Shown: piece after piece, positions 1-8,038 of the stretch | How the letters are laid out: each line of letters starts with the position of its first letter | Numbering within the stretch: position 1 is the first letter of the stretch | Assembly (NCBI GenBank): GCA_024220525.1 | Contig: JAMYWO010000034.1 | Location: 64,001 to 75,637, forward strand | Length of the DNA: 11,637 bases | Origin: Cochliopodium minus | Taxonomy: Eukaryota > Discosea > Himatismenida > Cochliopodiidae | Reading direction: 5' to 3' | Made by a program: the position numbers and the translations under genes | The notes under the pieces: model-generated | Databases searched by the model: none | What the model was told of the DNA's origin: nothing | The model's input: the letters and a program-made list of their open reading frames with translations, nothing else

Positions 1-42
1 CAAATCTTATTTGACTGGAAACCTGAAATTCATAAAACGTAA
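1..42 (+). CDS. Possible C-terminal coding tail of a gene lying to the left (partial)
   Basis: Frame 1 from the first base reads 13 codons, QILFDWKPEIHKT, and then a TAA stop at 40-42. The composition (Asp, Trp, Pro, Glu, His) is protein-like and unlike the poly-T stretch that follows at once. If it is real, this gene ends convergently with the four-pass membrane protein gene that finishes at 415. The piece is too short to assign a family, and chance is a fair alternative. Confidence 0.2.
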   Translation, partial: QILFDWKPEIHKT

Positions 43-414
43 ATATTTCAATTATATTATTTTTTTATTTTTTATTTTTTTATTTTTTATTTTTTTATTT
101 TTTTATTCATTTTTTTATTTCTTTAGTTTTCCTGTTTACATTCAAAACTCAATATTTATGTTTTTAATTTGTATCCAAAGATTTCAGTTAAAAATCAAAA
201 TTAAAATCCCAAGACCAATCAAATACATAATAATCACCCATTTTTCCGATTTTTTTTAAAGGAAAGGAAAAAACACAAAACAAAACAAAACAAAACAAAA
301 CAAAAAAAAAACATACAATTTATATTTAAAAGAAAAAAAGAAAATGTACAATAAATTATTTTTTATTTTTTAAAAACAGGATCTTTTTTTTTTTTCATTT
401 CACTATATTTCTTT
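43..414. other. Low-complexity intergenic stretch
   Basis: There is no credible gene here. The left half, about 58-122, is a poly-T tract interrupted by single A residues. The right half, about 256-360, is A-rich and includes a CAAAA microsatellite. A stop-free plus-strand frame across the T tract encodes only Phe/Ile/Leu runs and is a composition artefact. The stretch probably holds the 3' ends of the leftmost minus-strand gene and of a possible convergent neighbour. Confidence 0.6.
276..305. repeat. CAAAA pentanucleotide microsatellite
   Basis: Five perfect tandem CAAAA units run from 276 to 300, and a sixth at 301-305 merges into an A run. It lies in the non-coding stretch downstream of the gene ending at 415. 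It is a simple-sequence repeat, not telomeric, because it has no G-rich or C-rich strand. Confidence 0.85.
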
Positions 415-1238
415 TTAAAAATTGCTGTCTTCAGTTGAATTAACCAATAACTGTTTTTTTTCTACATCTTCTCCAAAATCGTTCTCCGGTACTTGAAAGA
501 AATTATACTGACTTTCTTCTAAATGTTTTTCATATCTCCATTGCAGCTCTTTCAAGGTTATTGAAGAAAGAATGAGGTATATTAGCCACAAAACAAGAAC
601 TATTGGTTCTGCAATCGCAAATATGATTATTGTTCCATAAAAGTCATTGGGAGAGACCAACATTGCAATCCATCCTATTTAAAAAAATAAAAAGAATTTT
701 TTAATTTCTTAAACTTTGGTTTTTATTACCTCCAAATGCTGTCATTGCACAAACAAGTCCTATAATACCTGCAGAAGAAGACATTGATTTGTTGTGTGTA
801 TGACTTGATCTTTTCAGGATGAAAATGGAATTTATTGTGATCCATCCAACAGCAAGCAAATAACAATACTTTATAATCATTTTAATTATTAAATAATTTT
901 ATATTTATTAATTGATCAAAATAAATTAATTTTTAAATTTCAGCCAAAAAAAAAAATTTTTTTTTTGCCCAATAAAAACTGAATGAAAATATTGTTAAAA
1001 TAATGTTAATCCAAAAGAAAGCTTTTGTTGCTCTTAGATCATTTTTTTCAATTGTGTTTGGCAAAATAACTTCCTCTCCTTTTGATCTTGTCTCGCTAAA
1101 ATCAATCTCGGTGTAATAAACTTCTTCTGATTTTTCATCCACTATTTTGGTGAAGAGTTTCTTTTGATTTTTTTGAACTTTTGAAGAAGGAACGAACTGA
1201 ACCTTTCCGTTTTCATACTCTCTTTTTTCATACAACAT
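415..1238 (-). CDS. Four-pass membrane protein, tandem paralog A
   Basis: Three exons, 1238-969, 868-730 and 674-415, give 222 residues ending in TAA. The start is the ATG of MLYEKREYE, the same opening as the neighbour at 2415-1522. A charged, soluble N-terminus (1-69) is followed by hydrophobic segments at about 73-90, 91-108, 123-143 and 149-177, so a four-pass topology is likely. The short C-terminal tail is acidic. Exon 2 and the join into exon 3 were set by alignment to the paralog: shared blocks are FILK and YILK, FGGW and FGAW, and LIYLILSSIT in both. The first intron begins GC rather than GT. I recognise no known family. It could be a tetraspan-type sensor, channel or scaffold, but nothing in the sequence decides between these. 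Confidence 0.75.
869..968 (-). other. GC-AG intron in paralog A
   Basis: On the coding strand, exon 1 ends TATTGG (Tyr-Trp) and the next bases are GCAAAA. No GT lies nearby. The acceptor is AAAG at 870-869, followed by TATTGT (Tyr-Cys). Joining these gives FYW-YC, which matches FWYC in the uninterrupted exon of the tandem paralog, and phase 0 is kept. The intron is 100 nt. Reading through would hit an in-frame stop after KKKFFFLAEI. Confidence 0.65.
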
Positions 1239-1521
1239 TTTTATTTTATTTTATTTTGGTTTTTATTGAAAGATTTTCTTATTATTCAAATTTATTTAAT
1301 TTTTATCCTTAAAATGATTAATAATTAGGAGAATAAAAAATAAATAAAAAGTAAAAATTGATAATAAATTAAAGATTAATCATTGAGAAAAAAGGGTCAA
1401 GAAAAAAAGAAATAAATCAAAGAAAAATGTCACAATAAAAAAAAGATTTGGAAATTAAGAAATTAAGAAATAAAGAAATATAAACAACCTTTATTTAAAA
1501 ATTAAAAACGTGAAAAAAAAA

Positions 1522-2415
1522 TTAATTTTGGTTTTGAAATCCTTGAATTGGTTGGTAGAGCATGTACTGTTGTTGGACATTTTGTTGTTGAGGGATTGGT
1601 TGAAAAACAACAGTGTTTTGAGGAGGGTATTGTTGAGGTTGTTGAGGAACTTGGTAGACATGGTTGTTGTTAAGGTGGGTGTTGTTATTTCCATTGTTGT
1701 TGATACTGGTTTGGTATCTATGTTCAAGATGTTTGAAAGTGATTGATGAGAGAATGAGATAGATGAGCCTTTCAAAAAAAAAAATTAAAAAAAAATTTAA
1801 AAATAAATTCTATTTTTAGATACTATAAAATTGAAAATGAATTTTACCAAAATGTCAAAGCCATAGGTGCAGAAATTGCATATACAACCATCTCATCTTG
1901 ACTATGATATCTTCCAGGAGGAACACCTTTTTAAAAAAATTAAAATAAAAAAGATGAATATTAATTTTCACTGAAAAAATTTTACAAAGAAATGCAACCC
2001 ATGCTCCAAATGCAGCAAGAGAACTCATTATCCCAAATACTCCTCCAGCAATGGCTACACCTCTTTTCTTTGAAGATGTTTGATTGGATTTCTTCAAGAT
2101 ATAGATGGAGAACACCATCACCCATATAGATGCAAGAATCCAACAGTACCAAAACACGGAATACCCTATAATGGTTATTATGAGATTCATTGCAAAATAA
2201 ATTCTCATCTTTTTCACATCTCTATCACATACATTCAAATTTGGCACTATATCGCAATCATCCTCGAAATTTGATAATTTATCTATCACCTCCAAGAAAT
2301 ATTCCTTGTTTTGTTCATCCACTTGTCTTTTATAAAGCTTGCTAATGTTATTTTGTGGTGATTTAGGCACAAATCTAATTTCTCCACTCTCATATTCTCT
2401 TTTTTCATACAACAT
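1522..2415 (-). CDS. Four-pass membrane protein with Q/N-rich tail, tandem paralog B
   Basis: Three exons, 2415-1986, 1926-1848 and 1768-1522, give 251 residues ending in TAA. The frame stays open to 2505 with an earlier ATG, but that extension is Lys-rich UTR-like sequence. I chose the ATG at 2415 because it gives MLYEKREYE, identical to the start of paralog A. Residues 1-69 are soluble and charged. Hydrophobic segments lie at about 70-88, 90-107, 119-143 and 156-179, with a KKSNQTSSKKR basic loop at 108-118. From about 190 the tail is rich in Gln, Asn, Pro and Tyr, with recurring YQP, QQYP and FQP motifs, unlike the acidic tail of paralog A. Both introns are GT-AG and lie at positions different from those in paralog A. 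The family is unknown; the tail suggests a cytoplasmic interaction region. Confidence 0.78.
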
Positions 2416-2789
2416 TTCTCTTTTAAAATTCCTTACTTTTTTTTTATATTTTATTTTTTCTCTTTTGAAAATTCTTAAATTATTTTTTTTTTTTTTTTGA
2501 ATCAATGAAAAGAGAAGTTATATTCTGTGATTGACAATTCGAAGAAATATTCTAATATCACAAAAACTAAATTATAAATCACTGATTTTGAAAAATAAAA
2601 AAACAAGATTTTTTCTTCGTTTAAAAAATTTTGTAAAAGTAAATTCAAAATGATCAAGAAACTAAACTAATTTGTTAAATGGAAATAGTCTTTGGTTTGT
2701 TAATAAGAAATGGTTTTTAAATTTAATCGAATTCATATCAGAAATTATTAATTTTAAATGAAAAAATAATAAATTTAGTTTAAGATCCA
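2416..2789. other. Intergenic stretch, no gene seen
   Basis: This gap separates the start of paralog B from the stop of the F-box gene, so it must hold the promoter of paralog B and the 3' end of the F-box transcript. It is AT-rich with a poly-T run at about 2480-2500. I see no RNA gene, no splice-bounded exon and no clear regulatory motif. Confidence 0.5.
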
Positions 2790-3753
2790 CTATTCGATGA
2801 TTTCAACTTCAAATTCTGTGTCAATAAAATAAACCATGAAGCAAAAAGAAATGTCAAGATCATTTTTGGATTTTCCAAGATTCTCAGTGAGAGAACATTG
2901 AAAAGAATTTTTATGATTATCCTCCAAGTAAAAAAGATCATTCGTTATATCTACTCTCATGATCAAAAAATCTCCCTTATGTACAAAATCGATATCACTT
3001 TTTATTTCGGATTGGAGACTGAACACATTAAGTTTACCATCACATTGAGCTATTCCTGCTTGGGTGTTGTCGTTTTTAATGCCTATTAATTCATTTAAAC
3101 AAACTGCGCAAAGTAAGTTATAAAAACTTCTTTTGGGGCTGTTTGGGTTGTTTGTTAATGTCACTTTCACACTCATTCTGTTTTTTATTTTCTGCAAGAA
3201 TATATTGGCGAAGGGTACCATTGCGTCATTCTCCACTTTTTTCGCCCGGAACCCTCTTTTAATCTTTACTATGCTGAAAAAATCTTCATCAAACTGAGAT
3301 GGTTGAAAAGCTTATTTATTTTTTTGAACGAATTATTTGAATATTCAAAATTTTAGGTCGAAATTTACCACAAAAAAACTATTTTAAAGGGAGGATATTA
3401 AATTAATTGTAAATGAATTACATATGATTATTTTTAACCTTTATATATAGATAATGTTTGTTCATCTTTTTATCATAGGATGTTTTTTCAATTTGGCCTA
3501 AAATTTCATCCATTTCCCCTCCATCAACTCTGTTTTCTATGTCTATTTTATCTTTCCAAATCTGATTAGAATACAAATTTGTAGAATTGCACAAGAATTG
3601 GAGGAAATATTTGTTGAGGAGCATCATTTTGGCAACATGGATCAAATCAAGGTTGGCAAAAATCTTATGGAGGATGAGTTTGGGTAATTTTTCTAATGGA
3701 GAATGAGGATTTGTTATTACATCAAATAAATTCCCAATAAAATGGGAAGACAT
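2790..3753 (-). CDS. F-box protein with uncharacterised C-terminal region
   Basis: The N-terminal reading frame (3753-3418) contains a clear F-box at about residues 18-66, starting LEKLPKLILHKIFANLDL and continuing through NKYF to an IWKDKI end, which fits the SKP1-binding fold of SCF ubiquitin ligase substrate receptors. Alone it would stop at 111 residues. A second frame, 3236-2790, has no plausible start of its own and stays open upstream to 3311. An intron at 3421-3274 (GTAATT donor, TTTTTTCAG acceptor) joins the two in frame, through KNNH to IIVKIKRGF, giving 271 residues ending in TAG. An alternative donor at 3438 with an acceptor at 3294 also keeps frame. The C-terminal region alternates hydrophobic and charged residues, suggests beta strands, and matches nothing I know; it may bind the target. 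If the join is wrong, these are two genes, the second starting at Met 3221. The ATG is only 42 bp from the stop of the upstream gene. Confidence 0.6.
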
Positions 3754-3795
3754 CGAATCAAATCAATTTTATTTTTTTTAATTTTTATTTTTTTT

Positions 3796-6130
3796 TTATT
3801 TATCAAACATATTTTTATCTGAGCTCCAAATCTTCTTCTTCAACCACAATCTCAAACCCTCCAAAACAATCATGCCACCAATCTCAGGTCTCAAAAACCA
3901 AATCTTGGAACGAGAACCATCAATAGCGGAGAAATACTCCGACAAGAATTCGGTTCCACGACGTTGAGCAACAGACACCACTGCATCCAACAAGATAGGA
4001 TATTTTCTATAAAGTCTAGAGATACAATATGAGATATAGAAATCAAAAGAAAATTTTTTGTTGCAGCGTTGTTGGTAAATAGAGAGGAACTTTTCGGAGA
4101 AATCTTGTTTTGCAAATCCCTCCACTATTGTTTTTGCTGCTAATTCTGCAGCGTCCATTCCTTTAAAGTGGTTTTTTAAAAATTTTAAATGAATGATTGG
4201 ATAAACTTTTCCAAGAAAAAAAAATGTTTGTTAAAAAATTTTTACCATACTGTATTCCATCTCCTGTTAGGGGATCCATTTGTCCAGCTGCATCTCCAAC
4301 AACTTTTTGAATGAAAAAAAAATATTTAGTTTAAATATAAAAAAAAATCCTAAAATTATTTTTAATATTTATTTTTCTATCATTAATTTAATTTTTTTTT
4401 TTATAATTTTAATTTTGGTTTGATTTTACCTAAGAATTGTTTAGAGTAAATCTTAGAAACGCCTCCCACTCTCAAAATTCCCATTCTGAAGGGAGTAACT
4501 TCTGCGTTTTCTCCCAAAATGGATTTAATCGGTTTAGATTCTAACAACTTTTGGTATGTCTTATGAAGATTATGTATATTCACATTTGAATCTTTAAAAT
4601 TTAAAAAATTAAATGATAAATAAAAATAAATTGGAAAAAAAAAATTAAAAAAAAAAATGATAATTTTACTGGGAAGAGACAATATTTTAACCAAAATGTT
4701 GTCTTCCAATTCTTTTGTCAATGAAAAGGTTCCAGGCAAAGTTTCTTTAAAATAAAAATGGATGTTATCTATTTTGGTGCAAGAGTGGGTGTTCGATTTG
4801 ACAAATGATCTGCTACAACACGCGTTGGGTGGTTCGTTCACAACTCCTAATTTTGTAGCAATTGTAGATTGAACTCCATCTGCTGCAACCAAAACAATAG
4901 ACCTGAAATATTCTGTTCAAAAAAAAAAAAATTCAAAAAATGAAATGATAAAAAATAAATTATAAAAATAAATAAAAATAAAAATAAAAATAAAAATAAA
5001 ATAAAAATTATAAAAAATTCAAAAAAGAAATGATAAAAAAATAGAAAAAATTCAAAAATAAAAAATAAAAAATAAATAAATGATAAATAAAAATAAAAAT
5101 AAAAAAAACTTTTACCTTTCGTTTCTGTATTTCCAATAATCCACACTTTATTTATTTCATCAAATTGAACGTGGTCAACTTCAAAGTTGTTCATGACAGT
5201 GGCTCCTGCAAGTTTGGCAGCAGAACAGATTTTCTCGTCCAAAAGGTATCTCTGGATGGTTATTGTCCTAGAGTTGCCATTATCTCCTATACAAGAGGAA
5301 AAATGTGGACTGACAATACCTAAAAAATGATAATTTTTTATTTTAATTTTTTTTTAATTTTTTTTTTTTTTAATTTAATTTTTTTTTTTAAAAAATAAAC
5401 TTTTTATTTATTTTTTTTTACCTATTTTTGAGTTCCATTTTCCCAAGTTATTGGAGATGATTTCTTGCCAGACACCCATCTCTTTAAGATGACCTTGAGC
5501 CACCTTGGTGATCTTGTCTCCACATAATTTGTCTTTAGGGTAACTGTAAACAAATGGAAATGAATCAAAAAAAAAAAAAAAATTAAAAATTAAAAATTGA
5601 ATTTATTTAATTTTTTTCAGCTAAAATGTTTTAGATTTAAAAAATTAATAGATATTGTTTGAATGATTTATGATAATATATTCTTTTTCTTTATCTTGGT
5701 TTCATTGAAATAATAAATTTTTTTTTTACCTTTCTTTTTCCAACATCAAAACCCTCTTCCCTGCTCCCGCGCAATAATATGAACATGTTAATCCAGCTGT
5801 GCCACCTCCAACAACAATAACATCGTAACAATCTGTCTTCTCTTCCTTGATATTAAAAAAGCAAAATTTAATTTTCAGTTAAAAAAAATTATTTTTTATC
5901 ACATTATATTTCTGTATGGTAGATAATTTAACATGTGGCCTATTTAGGTAAGATATAACTTTATAGAAAGCAACAATGAATAGTATATAGTTTCCAAATA
6001 AGAGCGAATAAAAAGAAAAGGGATTGGTATCTTTGTATTTTTTGATGGAGATCTGGATATCTTTGAAATAATTGACAAATTTGGATAAAAAGGAATATGA
6101 AGGTGTTTTCAGATTATTATTCCCTTTCAT
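3796..6130 (-). CDS. Membrane-anchored FAD-dependent oxidoreductase, geranylgeranyl-reductase-like
   Basis: Eight exons (6130-5903, 5845-5730, 5543-5422, 5319-5116, 4912-4670, 4591-4430, 4302-4246, 4160-3796) give 498 residues. Residues 1-76 carry a hydrophobic segment, near SLLFGNYILFIVAFYKV, so a membrane anchor is likely. The FAD frame of the GGR/hydroxylase superfamily is complete: the GGGTAG loop at 89-94 with Glu in LEKE after it, the PKDKLCGDK block near 117-125, VLVAADGVQS at 230-239, and GDAAGQMDPLTGDGIQYG at 361-378. Family members reduce isoprenoid chains or hydroxylate substrates using FAD. However, the motif that marks true geranylgeranyl reductases (YxWxFP followed by GxG) is not visible; the matching region reads LPGTFSLTKEL. 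Substrate and reaction are therefore open. Exons 2-8 are secure; exon 1 relies on a GTGATA donor. Introns are T-rich on the coding strand and several contain no stop. Confidence 0.8.
4592..4669 (-). other. 78-nt intron divisible by three and free of stops
   Basis: This intron of the flavoprotein gene begins GTAAAA and ends TTTTAAAG. It is exactly 26 codons long and has no stop in the gene's frame, so a retained copy would add a strongly hydrophobic Phe/Ile-rich insert to the protein, between SLP and NSNVNIH. I treat it as an intron because of its composition and because its ends match the other splice sites in the gene. Confidence 0.65.
4932..5104. repeat. A-rich satellite-like sequence inside an intron
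   Basis: Most of the 203-nt intron 4913-5115 of the flavoprotein gene is simple sequence. It includes tandem AAATAA/AAAAAT units at about 4964-5002 and 5083-5104. It also contains two imperfect copies of a unit, TTCAAAAAA followed by GAAATGATAAAAAA, beginning near 4932 and 5018. This suggests slippage and a local duplication. Confidence 0.6.
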
Positions 6131-6266
6131 TTTATTTTATTTTAAAGTAAAAAAGTTGAAGAAAGATTTCAAAAAGGTTTGAGAATGAAAACTTTACTGA
6201 AAGAAAACTGACTTTGAAATAATTTAATAATTTAAGATTACAATAATACAATAACATAATGGCGTT

Positions 6267-7890
6267 TTAATATTTCCTAGCAAAACCTGGCCAATTCAGA
6301 TAACTAAAATAATTTTTTTAAAAAAATAAAGTTCAAAGAATAATTAATAAAGAAATAAAAACCCATTGTAACAATTCGTTACTCCCCTTACAAAAGCACC
6401 ATTTAAATCACAACAAACCACACTTTGAGGAGGTTTATTATCAAAAGAAATTGACTTGTTTCTACTGTCCCATTTAATGAGTTTTGAAGAATTTTTTTGA
6501 AAACCAAAGTTGTCGTTTTTGTACGGCAAAAGATCTTCATTGTAAAAAACAAAAATGGTTGGATCCACCACTATTTTGTAGTAACCCCTTTTCCACAAGT
6601 CTTGGCAAAATAAAGTACATTCCGAAGCCATACATTCTTCTTTCAAAGCATCTTTGCCCATTCTACCCCTCCTAAATCGCATTCCCTCGTAAAATGGTTT
6701 TGCTTGAAATAATGATTATTCATTTTTTAAAAAAATAAAAAATAAAAAAATTTAATTTCTTACGATTGATGCTTATCATTCCTCCCCAAGTACTAAAATT
6801 TTATTAAAATTAATTAAATTTTTAATAAATTTTTTTTTTTACCAGTAAACTTGAAATGGATCTCCCCTTTCAATATTGTTGATTAACTCTTCATTTATCT
6901 GAGAACCATCCAAGTTTCTTAAAACCCAACTGTCATAAATTTGAATTCTTTCTTGGAAATATACCAAATCTATTCCACTAACAGCATCATATTCACTCAG
7001 GGAAATCAATTTGTAAGCATCCTCAGCGCAAAAATAAACCTAAATTTTTTTTTAATTAAAAAATGTACTAAAAATTTACTTTTTTAAAAAACTTACATCA
7101 TTCATAAAAAATACTCTGTCATATTTTATTCTTGAATTGTACAAAGGTTCCATAACTTTATTTCTGATGTAACTTTTTGAAAAGAGTCCACAAAATTAAT
7201 TAATTAAATTTTCTGAAACAAAAAGGTTTTACCCCAAGTAATGTATTCTGTCCTCATACCCACTTATTATTTGTTGATCAGTTGACCAACTTTAAAATGT
7301 TAATTAATTAATTAATTTTTTTTTTTTTTTTACGGGATCTTATCAGATTGACTATCTACCCTGTGTGCTATTCCTCTTGCTGTCAAATATTCACCAAAAA
7401 ACATCACCCAAAAGGGAGTGAGATCTGGAGAATGTGATTCCAATATCGATATGTAGAGGGTATTCCCATCATGATCGATCATTGATAACAATCTATCGAA
7501 TTCAGAGAACCACAATGGAAGCATTGCTTGATTATTATGAAACATAACTGCTATAAATATCTTTTTATTTTTTATTTTTTTAGCATCCAAGAGAGGATTT
7601 TTATCACATTTCATTTTGATAGTGTTATTTGTTGAATTGAACTTAATTATCGCTCCATATGAATAATATTCTTGAAATTGGAATTGATTGATCATATTCT
7701 GCATCTTCTTGCAATATGGATTACATCTTATTCCTCTATACATCAATTCCCTTTCTGCTGTATATAAATCGTTTTGATGATCGAGGATGATAAAGGTGAT
7801 GATGAAAAATATTAAAAAGAAAATGGGAAATAGGATGATGAATCTTCCCATCAAGGATTTTCTTTTTAAAAATATAACTGTCTTCCTCAT
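6267..7890 (-). CDS. Golgi-type glycosyltransferase of the GT69 / CAP59 mannosyltransferase family
   Basis: Seven exons (7890-7334, 7289-7233, 7172-7097, 7039-6843, 6792-6764, 6702-6363, 6303-6267) give 430 residues. A short basic N-terminus and one hydrophobic segment at 17-36 form a type II signal anchor, so the catalytic part should face the Golgi or ER lumen. Family marks in order: FIAVMFHNN near 112-120, YISILESHSPDLTP, RIHYLGYIRNKVMEPL, YDRVFFMNDVYF with the MND at 228-230, YDAVSGIDL, YDSWVLRNLDG, RFRRG, then SECTLFCQDL and DPTIFVFYN. This order is typical of cryptococcal CMT1/CAP59 proteins, which transfer alpha-1,3-mannose in capsule and glycan synthesis. The sugar and acceptor here cannot be told. 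The last exon is uncertain: without it the frame stops at 6344 after GFLFLY; with it the end is YLNWPGFARKY. The frame is kept throughout. Confidence 0.85.
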
Positions 7891-8038
7891 TTAGAAGCAA
7901 TTTTTTTTATTATATAAAATTTCCTTATAAAACAATAAAATGATAAACGAAATGTCAAAAAAAAATTTAATAAAAGTTAATCAATCATACAAAAATTTAT
8001 AGTAGAAGTTAAAAAATAAGTTATACAAGTTGAAAAAA

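Noticed and set aside
11-259. Open plus-strand frame of about 82 codons
   Set aside because: It is made almost wholly of Phe, Ile and Leu from a poly-T tract, with no domain or splice support.
276-305. CAAAA repeat as a telomere or a CRISPR array
   Set aside because: It has no spacers and no G-rich strand, and it is a plain microsatellite.
1510-1746. Plus-strand frame antisense to the last exon of paralog B
   Set aside because: Its Val/Leu-rich translation is the mirror of CAA/AAC codons in the Q/N-rich tail, and the minus-strand exon has splice and homology support.
2416-2505. Earlier ATG at 2505 for paralog B
   Set aside because: The extra 30 residues are a Lys-rich run typical of A-rich UTR, and the paralog starts at the equivalent of 2415.
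3219-3236. Independent gene start for the 3236-2790 frame, at GTG 3236 or ATG 3221
   Set aside because: GTG is not a normal eukaryotic start, the frame stays open upstream, and joining to the F-box frame is in phase. It is kept as an alternative only.
3891-4115. Overlapping minus-strand frame inside the last flavoprotein exon
   Set aside because: It is an alternate frame of a confident exon with no motif of its own.
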